Source of the DNA: Stictocephala bisonia
Lineage: Eukaryota; Arthropoda; Insecta; Hemiptera; Membracidae
DNA length: 64,000 nt
Assembly: GCA_035578905.1 (NCBI GenBank)
Contig: JAQJVL010000732.1
Span: forward strand, 186,001 to 250,000
Direction: 5' to 3'
Shown here: positions 22,485 to 32,847 of the stretch, one piece after another
Position numbering within the stretch: position 1 is the stretch's first letter
How the letters are laid out: each line of letters opens with the position of its first letter
Notes under the pieces: model-generated
The model's input: only the letters and a program-made list of their open reading frames with translations
Told to the model about the DNA's origin: nothing
Database searches by the model: none
Made by a program: the position numbers and the translations under genes

Positions 22485-22662
22485 AGGCCTCTTGCTAGCC
22501 TAGTGGTTAGCACGTCTGCTTCATATACAGATGGTCACGGGTTCAAATCCCGGGAGGTATACTTTAATTTGCCATAGGGATTTGTATCGTTGTCCCACAA
22601 GAACGTGTGAATAGCACGTTCAAAATGTCACTTGCGTAGAAAGTAAAAAAAAGAAAAAAAAG
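22485..22662 (+). mobile_element. tRNA-derived SINE, second family (SINE-2)
   Basis: A box TAGCCTAGTGG (22496-22506) and B box GGTTCAAATCC (22540-22550) are well formed, and a CAT triplet sits at the anticodon position (22522-22524). The acceptor arm does not pair (CTCTTGC against GGAGGTA), so it is not a working tRNA. A 100-base body follows and ends in AAAAAAAAGAAAAAAAA, which makes it a SINE instead of a lone tRNA pseudogene. The body shares nothing obvious with SINE-1. Confidence 0.7.
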
Positions 22663-22750
22663 TCGCGTCTTAACATGAGTTTAGTGACATTTAAGTGTAG
22701 CTCTGACGTGCGGTGCTGCTAAAACTGCCCATACATAAGTAACATTAGCG

Positions 22751-22945
22751 AACTGAGTGTCAGGCCTGTCAGTTGGCTAAAAATCAGACCAACACGTAAA
22801 GCTGTAGGTCCCATAGGTGCCCTGGCTATTGGCCTCTTTCTGAGAAACAGTCGTCCTTAGTTAGTAACAATGACTACACTCGTTCATCTACACTCATCAC
22901 ACTCATTCGCCCCTCGTGTTCGCCCATATCTTGACGATGAATGAA
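22751..22945 (+). mobile_element. Family A copy, variant 3' end
   Basis: Begins at ACTGAGTGTCAGGCCTGTCA and ends with the CATTCGCCCCTCGTGTTCGC variant. The central hairpin is deleted: CAGACC is followed directly by AACACGTAAAGCTG. Confidence 0.8.
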
Positions 22946-23222
22946 TAATAATAACAACAAGAATATTTGCTTGTCAAGGAAGAAATCCTCTTGAAGTTTT
23001 TTAATTTCTTTAAAAAATAATACAACAGAACATTATAAAAATAATGCAAACATGAATGGAAACAAACATGTGAATGACAATATAAACCGTAAAGTCTATG
23101 ATAGTAAGATGAATTGATAATATCAAACAAGTTAATTTTACGTTTTAAATTTGCAGTGTTATTGTACGAAATATGGATTTATCTTATGACTGGAGATCAA
23201 TATTTTAACTCTAAGACACTAC

Positions 23223-23484
23223 ACAGAGAAGAAATAAAACAGAGTTTGAATCCATAATTGCTCTAAATGTGTGTCAATTAGGTATTTCTTCAGTTTATTA
23301 TGTGATGATAGGGCCAGCATCTTGTCAGTCCGTTCGTTTATTCTTCCCAAATTCTCAAGTATAAACGCAGTAATTATTATTTCACATTTAAATATGTACA
23401 TCAATTAGTTGTAATCTGTTTTAACTGCCACTGAGGCGTTCTCTACGGCTGTATGAAAGCGACCTCTGCATCTCTGTTCTCTGT
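23223..23484 (-). mobile_element. Family B MITE copy
   Basis: Ends ACAGAGAAGAAATAAAACAG and (reverse complement) ACAGAGAACAGAGATGCAG. Inner blocks TGTGTGTCAATTAGG and GGCGTTCTCTACGGC match. No target duplication is left. Confidence 0.8.
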
Positions 23485-23560
23485 GAATATAATTACTTTG
23501 TACTTTAGATTTCTTTTCTCATAGATATGTTTCAACGTGGTTTGTCCATTTTTAACTTTA

Positions 23561-24095
23561 TTTACTTTCTCCCATAAGCGTTAGCATAAAGAAAGTATTG
23601 TGGTCGTAAAAAAAAAAGGTTTACATGTTGGTCTAAAAATCCATTTCACTGTCCCCGAAACCCAAAAAAATGGTTTTTTTCGAAAAATAATGTTGGTGTC
23701 TGTCTGAGTTTATGTGCAGTTCGCTGGATACCAAACGGATGGATAAATTTTTATGATATTTGGTATGTAAGTGTATTTAGCCAATATCTCAAAACCATTT
23801 TTTAACTTTTTGAAGTTTTAGTTTTTTTTTATTTTACTTTATAGGTAAACAACATACAAAAATGGAATTTTCTCAACATTGGTTTTAACGATTTTGATTA
23901 AATTTACAGGAAATATGTAAATTACAATTTAAAATATTTTAGTAAAAACCGCATGTCTTTAAATTGACTAGTTTTTTAATTATGGCTAAAAAACATGTTT
24001 GGGAATCAAACTGGTAATTTACAAAGTTTTGAATGTTTAGTGTTTAATATTGGGGATAGTTTGTGCCAGTTCTTTGGAACCATTTATTACTATTA
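23561..24095 (+). mobile_element. Family E copy
   Basis: Starts with the hairpin TACTTTCT ... GCGTTAGCATA ... AGAAAGTA, then TTGTGGTCGTAAAAAA, a GTCTGTCTGAG / GTGCAGTTCGCTGG block, TTTTAACGATTTTGATTAAA and the end GGAACCATTTATTA. About 535 bases; the two long copies (here and 43231) align over their whole length. No TIRs and no recognised coding capacity. Confidence 0.85.
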
Positions 24096-25508
24096 TTTTT
24101 TATAACTGGCAATAAATACATATACGATGAAACTATATGTACATGATAGAATTTTAGTGCATTCTTGCCTAGTATAAGACGTTCATTTATTAGTGCATTT
24201 CATATACGCTAGCGTATAGCGTAAATGTTTCTTACAGTAATTTCGTTCGTTGTAAAACGACCACGAGAATCTCCGCTGGACTACTATTAGAAAAGAAATC
24301 AACGTTTACAAATAGCGTAACTGCGAAGTGTCGGTCGCCCATGACCTTCGGTTTATCGCCGGACCGATGGTGTGTAAACAAATACATCACCACAGGTGAG
24401 GTGGCGTGGCGTCGTAGAGGGTCTGTCGCATGTGTGTGCCAAGGTCGTGCAGGCGCCTAGACAACATTCCTTCGTAATTAATTAAGTCAACAGAAATAAC
24501 GTTTACGGTAACAAGGCTACGACGCACCACTTTCCCGCACGTGCTACGTATACGCAGCTGTTTTTGGCATTCAGTATAAAATTCATGAAAAACATTTCGT
24601 TTTTGATAAGTTTTTAAAAACCAGTATAGTTACGTAATTTATTTTTTCCTTTTTTTTGTAGATTTTTAGAGTTCTAGAAACTATCGTGGCTACAAAAAAA
24701 AACTTAAAATTTAACATAATAAAAATAATGTTTAATTAGTAATATAAGTATATATACAAACATATTTAAGCTTGATTATTATTTGGAAAGAAATGTTATT
24801 TAATTAAACCACGTTGTTTATTTCTACGTTCATATTAAATGAACAGTGAATATATCTCTCTACTGTATATATATAGCTGGATTGGGATCACTCACTCACT
24901 CATTTTAGAACTCGATCGCATCAAATTTCTATGTATTTTTCTATACATAGCATAGTTCCTTATTTCATAAATTGTTCACCTCCGGCAAGCAAGACCTTTA
25001 TGTTTTTTCAGACAGTTTATTTTTTTACTATTTTAATTTGTTTCCTCGTCAAATTGTAATGGTTTAAATTAACAAATTATTTCTATTTTTATGTTTTAAT
25101 TATAGTAGTTTTAACTAGCTTCGCGTTATTTAGTTATCTCAAGCTAATTTATGTTAGGTGAAGCAAATTTATACTACACAGAGTATAGTGTAGATTCTGC
25201 TATTGTAGGTTTCATGCGTTGTCAATGTTAGATAACAGCTGTCATGGGCGAGGCCCAGATAACAGGCTGTAGTGTAGGCCCAGGCAGCAGGCTGTCGCTG
25301 TCATTGCCTTCTAGTAGTCGGGTTTATTGTTTCCGACTGTATTCCCACTTGTACTTGTATACAGTACTGTAGGCTTATTTTACTGAACACATCGCTTGTC
25401 TGTTATTATGTTGATCCTTTGGATCACTTGTAGTAGAAAGGTACGCGCGCACTTGTCCTATACAGAATCTTCAGATACGGACATAATTAATTGTCAGAGG
25501 AGCATTCT
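24096..25508. other. Mostly unique DNA, one CpG-rich islet at 24290-24545
   Basis: The islet has many CpGs (for example TCGGTTTATCGCCGGACCGA) but no long frame. The remainder is AT-rich. Around 25225-25300 two near repeats of CAGGCTGT...AGG occur. Confidence 0.4.
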
Positions 25509-25556
25509 ATCATTGATTTTACTATACATAGATATTTATATAGTAAAATCAATGAT
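25509..25556. repeat. Perfect 18-bp inverted repeat, 12-base loop
   Basis: ATCATTGATTTTACTATA (25509-25526) pairs without mismatch with TATAGTAAAATCAATGAT (25539-25556). Confidence 0.95.
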
Positions 25557-26335
25557 TCTATCCAGCAGCTTCCTGCACGATCAAGCTGTTCGGGTGAGGT
25601 CGTCCAAGTTCGGCCTCTTTCGTTGTCAGTGCATTCTCGTATTTGTAAGAACTTCACCTCCTCATGTTGTAAGTTTTCAAACAAGTGATGGGATTTCACT
25701 TGTTCGACCCTTTTCTAGTTTATAGGGTGTGTCCAGAATCTTTTCCTCCGTAGAAAATCCTCATCTTCCTCTTTCTCCACTGCCAATGTTGCCAGCATAA
25801 GTAAGACCTCTTCCGAACTACACAACTCAGCCACGGTTGTCACAGACATACCGTAAATAGGCAAGTGTAATCACGTACTTGATGTGCGTGCGCAGTCAGA
25901 CGGAAATTTTACATAAACTGCTGGACAAATGTGCGGCGACTCGCTTTTTGCATGAAGCTGTTGTGCAGAATAAGCGTCGCGTATCATAATGAACTCTAAA
26001 GTATGGAAGTTGTAATTTTTTTTTTTTAATCAGAGATATTGTATGTTGGAATCCATCCTCAAATCAGGTTTGATTGTAAAAAACACAAAAATAATAAGCA
26101 TCCGAATGAGTGGAACATGCGGAGTAAATAGGTGTTAAATTAATTTATAAAGAATTTGTTTAAAAGAAGTGCCTATTTAATAAATTCTGTTAAGAGGATG
26201 GATATTCAGTAAGTTTTATGATTTTAACTGTATATTTTTTAAACATAACTTTTTCAAGTGTGGAAGTATGTGTTAATGAGCAGGTCGTTTACAACTACAT
26301 TACCGTCTGGAATTGTCTTCCGATTATTATTCACT
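25557..26335. other. No supported gene
   Basis: Open frames at 25396-25725 overlap the hairpin and both strands; none has codon bias or a recognised motif. Confidence 0.4.
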
Positions 26336-26708
26336 TATGAGACGCCGATATTTTAAGCCGCGTTTGAATAATTGCTTGAGTGTAGGATGATTGTGGATTA
26401 CCTGTGTAGTCTGGTTATCAAACAAGATAAACTGTTTCTTAGAAAGGGCCTATTTTTAACAGCCCAATAGCGGAGACGACTAAGGAACCTACAACTTAAC
26501 GTGGAATCCGAACTACGTGGTATTGGTTAGATTTTCAGCTAACTGACAAGCCTGATACTCAGTTCTCTTCCCTACACAACATACGGACCCTGACTAACAC
26601 GCAACACGCACTCGTCAAGTAGTGTCCTAGTTGATAACAACCATTGAGAGGTCGCTGTGCTTTCATTAAGACGACTGAGAACAGAATATTTCGCCCGTTT
26701 GTGGAGAT
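26336..26708 (-). mobile_element. Family A copy, near full length
   Basis: Reverse orientation, from TTATGAGACGCCGATATTTT AAG through ACGTGGAATCCGAACTACGT to ACAACCATTGAG. About 70 further bases (to 26708) fit the 5' end loosely. Confidence 0.85.
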
Positions 26709-26950
26709 TACAACAAATTACTCACTGCGCGCAGTTTTCGTTAAAATCTAATCAACTTCCAGTTCCGTTCTTGAACCAAGTTATCGATAACGAAACTGTA
26801 TGATAAATGGATACTGGAAGAAGTGTGGTTAATTATGGTTATTTATACTTAATTAAGGCGTCGACCGTAATTATTGACCAACAAGTCGCAGTCTTAGTGG
26901 CCTATCTGTAGTACGTAAACAATGTCACCTGTTATTATTGTTACTTTAAT

Positions 26951-26979
26951 TGTTGTTTTCTCTCTGTTGCAGGTGAGTT
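26951..26979 (+). promoter_or_regulatory. Candidate recursive splice site (ratchet point)
   Basis: A pyrimidine-rich tract TGTTGTTTTCTCTCTGTTGC leads into CAG|GTGAGT, so a strong 3' splice site and a strong 5' splice site share one AG|GT junction at 26972/26973. This back-to-back arrangement, (Y)n-N-CAG|GTRAGT, is the known signature of zero-length exons used for recursive splicing in long insect introns. It lies on the plus strand, as does the donor at 806. Sequence shows the motif; use in splicing is inference. Confidence 0.4.
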
Positions 26980-27334
26980 GACGTCAATGTTAAGCAACAG
27001 TTTGTGTGTTGCCGAATGCACTCTCGTTGCAAGTATTTACTGTTGTCAAATCACTATTTAGTAGGTAAATATGGAGCATAGGTCCTCCGCCCGAGTGTTA
27101 TGATTTTTTAACTACTCAATATTAACCGTACGAACACTAATCCGTTGATATTTTTGGTGGAAATATATATTTTTTTAACAAAAATCATAAGCAGAAGAAG
27201 AAACGTGTGTACAGAAAAGCTATTTATTTTACATTAATCTTCTATAGTTTTTTTTTCTCATAAACACGAATATGACATCAAAGTGTTCATACGACGAATA
27301 ACAACTGAGATTCCAACTACAAAGAGTGAGTTAT

Positions 27335-27480
27335 AATTGGGCCGATTTGTAAGCAACGAAAGCGACCTGCGTGGTATACGAGTATTTAGCGCATGTAGGG
27401 GTCCCAGCAGCAGAGGGGAAGTGTTCCACCACTCCGTCTCTAGTTGACGTGAGGGGCGTAGTTGGGAGTGGGTATAACGG
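27335..27480 (+). mobile_element. Family C 5' extension, solitary
   Basis: Matches the 5' extension at 21470 and 35705: GACCTGCGTGGTATACGAG, TAGGGGTCCCAGCAGCAGAG, TTCCACCACTCCG. The TGACGTA/GC-box core does not follow. Confidence 0.55.
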
Positions 27481-27622
27481 ACACAATTACACGTTGAAGT
27501 TAAGTGATGAAAACTGCTTGGATTAAAAAAGTCGATATAATATAGCCATAACCTTGTGTATTGTCATTTTTCTAGTAGTCTAAAATTGCATTTTAAATTA
27601 CAATCATACTGAAATTGAATAA

Positions 27623-27733
27623 TACAGTTGAACTCAGTTAGTAAACAGAGTATACTCATCCTACACTAATATCATAATTCATATTCGCCTTAAAATAAGC
27701 ACAACGTTGTGTCGGCGTCTCATAAGTAAGAAT
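27623..27733 (+). mobile_element. Family A fragment, 5'-truncated
   Basis: Starts at ACAGTTGAACTCAGTTAGTA and runs to CAACGTTGTGTCGGCGTCTC plus a GTAAGAATAAGAA tail, at which point Family D begins. Confidence 0.85.
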
Positions 27734-27735
27734 AA

Positions 27736-28223
27736 GAATTTATCTACACGAAACAAGTAGTGATCTGTGGGGTTGAATGAAAAAAAAAATCAAAATAAGA
27801 ATAATTATACCTTTCATTATTATGTTAATTATGAAAGAGTAATGTAATAACGGTTTGTAAGACGACTGGTTAGACATCCTAGAGCACAGACAAAAAACAA
27901 GACCTGTAAAGGTTATATTCCTTCTCTGTACCTAGAGCCAGCGTTGCCAACTCACACACAACTTCATTTACCCGTCCCACCCACTGGTCTACAATAAACT
28001 ACATTTTAGTGCGTTAACCTCAAATAAAGAAACGTATTAAAGTGACTTTATTATTTCAATGCATGTTTTGTATGAATAAGAGGAGATTTAAATATGTTTT
28101 TTTTAATGATATGATGATTTTGAGTAGGTAGAATAACGTCAATATTTATTGATATCATATATCGGACCAAAAAGTCGATATGACCGATGTTATGGAAAAA
28201 ATATCGATACTAATATATCGATA

Positions 28224-28300
<77 letters not shown>
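27736..28300 (+). mobile_element. Family D copy, partial, with (TA)n expansion
   Basis: Aligns with the inner and right part of the 32125 copy (ACGAAACAAGTAGTGATCTG, CCCACTGGTCTACAATAAAC, TTCAATGCATGTTTTGTATG). The last TATCGATA motifs run into a (TA)n tract at 28229-28294, and the expected TTGCCATCCC end is replaced by it. Confidence 0.75.
28229..28294. repeat. (TA)n microsatellite
   Basis: About 32 TA dinucleotides, probably grown from the ATATCGATAT-rich end of Family D. It creates spurious Ile/Tyr open frames. Confidence 0.95.
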
Positions 28301-28545
28301 CATCCTTACTTGTCCGTTACGTCAGAGCTGGCAGGGGCCGTCAGTCAGCTGGACGTTATGAAATACAGGCAGGTAACGATCAGGTTTGACAAAGGGCCAA
28401 CCCCGGGGTCGTACAATAGCAAGTGTGACAACTGTATGACACATCGTGTCTGTAAGGCACACTTGTCGACAGATTCACGACGGATCAATGGTATCGAAAC
28501 TTCCATGTATATTGCACACTCCCCCTCCCCCCAATTACTGCTACC

Positions 28546-28790
28546 ACAGAGAAAAAGATACAGAGGTCGCTTTCTTATGGCCGCAGCGTACGCCTGCTTG
28601 GCAGTTATAAACAGACTACAACTAAAATACATATTTATAAATATGTAATAAATAGTACATGCGTCCTTGATGGTTTGGGAGGGATAAAGTGAGGTGCTGG
28701 TCCTACCATCAATTGTCAAGCTGAAGAAAAAACTGCTCGACACACATGCAGCTCAATAATGACTGCGACCACTGTTTATTTATTCTCTGT
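28546..28790 (+). mobile_element. Family B MITE copy
   Basis: Ends ACAGAGAAAAAGATACAGAG and (reverse complement) ACAGAGAATAAATAAACAG. Flanks ACTGCTACC and GTTGCTACT agree at six of nine places in register, consistent with an aged 9-bp duplication. Confidence 0.85.
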
Positions 28791-29206
28791 GTTGCTACTC
28801 AGCCAATGGTTTACTGTGATTCCTCGACTTGTGGAACGTTATCTACCATCCTATGTATGTCTTACAGTAACTATGGGACACCTGTGGCGTTGTTACATTG
28901 TGTCAGTCGGTTCATAAAGAATTTTGTTGTTCTTAGAATGATTGAAACTCGAGTTCAGTAATTGTATTTTTGACCACTTGTACAATTAACTCTTGCACTT
29001 CTCTCCTCGCAAGAAAACTGTAGATACGTCAAGCACTAACTTAATACAGTACCCGAAATCGTCTTTAAAAAATGCGTATTAGTTTAACAACCTCTTTTTT
29101 ATCCACACGGTATTAGATATTATATCAAAAATGTGACACCCTAAGGGAATCATCCCTTATTGTCTGGACACCCGTCCACGTTACTTGTGCATGATAACAG
29201 AGAAGA
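28791..29206. other. No gene or recognised repeat
   Basis: Nothing supportable. Confidence 0.35.
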
Positions 29207-29448
29207 AAGAAACAGAGGACGCATCCAATAGTGCGCTAAATGTGTGTAGAGTGGTTATTTCTCCAGTTTGCCATGCGATAGTAGGACCTTGCCAATCACT
29301 CCCTGTATTCCCCAAATCATAAGGGATAAACCTAGTAATCATTACTACAGACGTATAAAGATTTACATTAGTTAAAATGTATTTATGCCCACCATTTAGG
29401 TGTTCTCTGCGGCCATAATAAAGCGACCTCTATGTCATTCTTCTCTGT
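29207..29448 (-). mobile_element. Family B MITE copy
   Basis: Starts ACAGAGAAGAAAGAAACAG, with GGACGCATCCAATAGTGCGC typical of the family's right side in reverse, and ends at CATTCTTCTCTGT. 242 bases. No target duplication. Confidence 0.85.
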
Positions 29449-29979
29449 GTGTCTCTCTCCCAAAGTAACCTAAGATCTACGTTACGTAATACGTGCCTGT
29501 TGGTCGATCGTGTGGCCTTGAAAACTGCGCAGTTGGCAAATTTGACGACAGTTCGTTACGACTGCTCGTTTAATATTTATACGCCTCTGTATATGAACGT
29601 CAACTGCATTACGTGCCGCCGGCATAAACATTTAACCGCTGTACAGAGTTTTCCTGCTTTGAGGTTTACTGGATGAATCATCGGGATAGGTTTTATGGTC
29701 GCGTTTTATTTTCCTTGACGCGCCAACAATTTTATGTTGGCAATATTGGTTAAAAAAGATAATTAAGGGTCGGGATGAAAAAGATAAAAAAAGCCTTCAG
29801 AAGGTCGTGAAACTTATCATTGTTTATCGCAGTACGTACATGTAAATGCATCGCAAAAGTCAAAAATTTCCTAAAATACTATAATTTTGTCATCAATCAC
29901 TCTTCAAAATTCATTCTCTCTTACGTACAAATTTGGCAAGTATCCACTATTGCAATTGATCCCACATACAGCACCGGTG
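29449..29979. other. No supported gene
   Basis: 29449-29676 is open on the plus strand and moderately GC-rich but unrecognised. Confidence 0.35.
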
Positions 29980-30300
29980 TCAGCTTGCCAAATATACGGT
30001 CTCCCAGTTGTGCGCCAAAAACTCGTCCAAATCATAAAATGCGTGGTAGGCCAAAAAAAAGCCTTTAAAACGAGTTTGGAAGGCATTCGTAGTAATCGGT
30101 GCGTGTTTATCAAATAATGTGATCAACATCATTACCTGAGATAATTTCATCCCAGAGTTGAGATGATTTTCATAGACTTGGGCAGATGTGTTGTAGAGAT
30201 GAACACCTGCTTCCGAGTGCGAGTGCTCGAACACGCCAAGTTGTCGCCAGATCCGAACATACATCCATTCTGCGAATTGTATAGTGACAAACGTACAATA
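29980..30300 (-). CDS. Unassigned protein-like ORF, possible exon 30269-30136
   Basis: On the minus strand a frame of more than 100 codons without a stop reads like real protein (residues such as QFAEWMYVRIWRQLGVFEHS, then YENHLNSGMKLSQ, then HAFYDLDEFLAHNWETVYLA). I do not recognise the family. One reading is an exon of 134 bases: CAATTCGCAG|AA at 30270 resembles an acceptor and TCTCAG|GTAATG at 30136/30135 a donor. The other is a single open frame continuing to 29980, as in a decayed mobile-element gene. A plus-strand frame (29820-30068) overlaps it but has poorer composition. The gene upstream and downstream, if any, is not seen. Confidence 0.33.
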   Translation of the reverse strand, partial: YCTFVTIQFAEWMYVRIWRQLGVFEHSHSEAGVHLYNTSAQVYENHLNSGMKLSQVMMLITLFDKHAPITTNAFQTRFKGFFLAYHAFYDLDEFLAHNWETVYLAS

Positions 30301-31239
30301 TTTGTTTATCGATGTTATTGATTAATTTACTAAATACAAAATTCGTTTTTAAGTCAACTTATTCTTAATTATTATAATGTAAACATACGCACAGCAGCGT
30401 CGGAGTTTTTGTATTAATTCGTTCAAAGTGTTCCTCAATTGAGTAAAGAGATTTTTGAAGATGTAACGTTTTACTTCCAATTTGATTTGTTCGTATATTT
30501 CTTTTTTGAGTGGAGTTAAGAGTCAGACACTTGAATATGTCTTATTGGTAGGTTTTGTGACCTGTAAACATTATAAAGGTTTTCGGTTCTGTATCTAAAG
30601 TAGTTGAATGATAATTTAACTGCCCACAAATTTACAATGCTTAACCAATGGCAATATAATACACACTTCTAATGGATGTCATTTCCAACTTAATCGTCCA
30701 TTGGATATTTGTTGGATTGTGCTTTATTAACAAAGACCTTTAATTTGATATTCATAATTACATAAGCTTTTATTAAAGGTTATCTTTATACTCCAAGTGG
30801 GCCGTCCCCAGGAATGGATAGTAATTATAGACTACAGTTACGCCAAGAAGTAAAATTTTGTCATGTTTTTGTGTGCTGAGTTTCAATGCTTCATCATCTG
30901 GAACGGCTGTATCAAGACGCATTTCCCACTCTGAACATACAATAGATGTATAATTTTTTGATAATGTAAAAAAAAAAAATTGAAAACCCTTATTACAGAA
31001 CATACTTTTTGCAATTTTGATTGTCCATTTGTATTTCCGTATAAAAATTATTGATAAACTAAAATACAATATTTTCAGTTTCAACACAAATCAATGTTTT
31101 TGTAAAATTAAAAAGTGTATTCACAATTAACTTTTGCGCCGTTTCAAACTATGTAATAACTGTAATTTTCGGACAGAATGTTTTGTGGGGATGGATCCAA
31201 TATGGTGACTGCATCTGCAGGCTCTTAATTTGTGTTTCT
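30301..31239. other. No supported gene
   Basis: AT-rich. A minus-strand frame (30773-31087) is low-complexity and interrupted by an A-run. Confidence 0.4.
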
Positions 31240-31845
31240 ACAGAGAAGAAAGACACAGAAGTAACATCCAATAGTGTGCGCTAAATGTGTGTCGAGTAGT
31301 TATTTCTCTAGTATGTTGCGCATGGCAGGGCCAGAACTTGGTCAGTTTCTCCCTTATTTCATCCAGATACACTGTTGTGCTCTTCCAATATCCATTTGTA
31401 CAGGGTGATGAAATGTTTTCAATTAGCTACTCTTTCACTAATTTACCAGTCTTACATAGTTAGTCCTGCGGCGGGCAGTTCGCATGTTTATTCTTCTGTT
31501 ATTGTTTAAAACCAATTGTTCATATTTGTTAATTTATTCATATGCTTATTCATATTAATGTCGGTGCTCTTTGCGGTTATGTGTAATGAGTTTTCGTAGT
31601 TTGAAATCATCGGTTTTTCCGGAATAATTTATTCTGAATGTTGGTAATGTATTGATAGCCCCTTGGACTTTACTTATGTATATTAAATATCGTCGCTCTA
31701 TTCAAACTGTTTGTTCTATTTCAATGCAGGAACGCAATTGGCGTTGGCTATTTTACAGCAATGTAAAAGTAATTCTTCTTTTACCGAGTCGGCGAGTCGT
31801 TCGCTGTGGCCATAAGAAAGTGACCTCTGCTTCTTTTTTCTCTGT
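31240..31845 (-). mobile_element. Family B, long copy
   Basis: Ends ACAGAGAAGAAAGACACAGA and (reverse complement) ACAGAGAAAAAAGAAGCAGAG. At 606 bases it is more than twice the usual length: 31380-31790 is sequence absent from the short copies, either the fuller ancestral element or an insertion. It encodes nothing I recognise. Confidence 0.75.
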
Positions 31846-32124
31846 GGCCTATATCAACTTGATGTCTCACAAACACTCGGGTTTCCTGTTTATTAAATTA
31901 CAAAAGAGAATTGTCTTGTTTGCAATGTGAAGAAACCTCGTTGTCAACGCTTGTATTTATTCCTCTACATACAAAACATGTGCTACGGAGGAAGTTGTAA
32001 ACACATCCACAGACGACTTCCTCGCAGACAAGTCGTCCATACTTCCCTCATGACGTTTCGCGTGTCGCAATCACCGGCCTTTGTCACGTCCAGTTTCTGC
32101 CAACCTGGGGTTGTGACGAAATTA
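31846..32124. other. No supported gene
   Basis: Short open frames on both strands near 31930-32210 run into Family D and are not supported. Confidence 0.35.
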
Positions 32125-32847
32125 GGGATGGCAATTATTTTTAACATATCGATACATCGAATTGCCGATATTTCGCTTACCAAATATCGACCTATAACGA
32201 TAATTTCGAAATAAAAATGTCGATGTATATCAAGTAACAGATATATCGAATTGTAAATGATTTACCTTTTTAAAGTTATGCACTAACTCTTATGTCATGA
32301 CCAAAAATACACTTGTTTTGCTGTCACCATTTATAATAGCCCACTGAAAGTGAAAATTAAATACATTTATCTACATTTTTCTACATGAAACAAGTTGTGG
32401 TCTTTGGGGTTTAATAAAACAATTAATATTAAGAATAATTATACTTTAAATTATTATGTTGACTATAAAATAATAATGTAATATACTAATAATTTTGTCA
32501 TTTTATTTTTGTTTTTCACGTTTCAAACTGGCCTTATGCTTCTTACAAACACTAAGCTTCCACCCACTGGTCTACAATAAACTACATTTTATTGCATTAA
32601 CATCACGTTAAAAAAACTAAATAAAGTTACTTTATTATTTCAATGCATGTTTTGTACGCATAAGAGGCATTTTAAATGTTTTTGTTCGAATCGTGACGAT
32701 TTTGAGAAGACAGAATAACGTCAGTATTAAGTGACATGATATATCGGATCAAAATATCGATATGGCCGATATTATCGAAAGAATATATCGATATTTCGAA
32801 ACATATATATCGATGTTTCCGACATATCGTTATATCGTTGCCATCCC
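32125..32847. mobile_element. Family D, full-length copy (723 bp)
   Basis: Begins GGGATGGCAA (32125-32134) and ends TTGCCATCCC (32838-32847), a perfect 10-base terminal inverted repeat followed on both sides by CGATA-rich sub-terminal palindromes. The centre is AT-rich with no frame. The sub-terminal parts contain several ATATCGATAT motifs. A non-autonomous DNA element; superfamily not assigned. Confidence 0.88.

Noticed and set aside
22489..22559. Functional tRNA-Met
   Set aside because: The acceptor stem does not pair and the anticodon loop is nine bases between paired parts; a SINE body and A-rich tail follow.
25509..25556. Pre-miRNA
   Set aside because: Stem is only 18 pairs with no mismatch; animal pre-miRNAs are longer and imperfect.
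28149..28389. Ile/Tyr-rich open frames
   Set aside because: They read through a (TA)n microsatellite.
30773..31087. 104-codon minus-strand ORF
   Set aside because: Low-complexity Ile/Phe/Lys-rich product over a poly(A) run.
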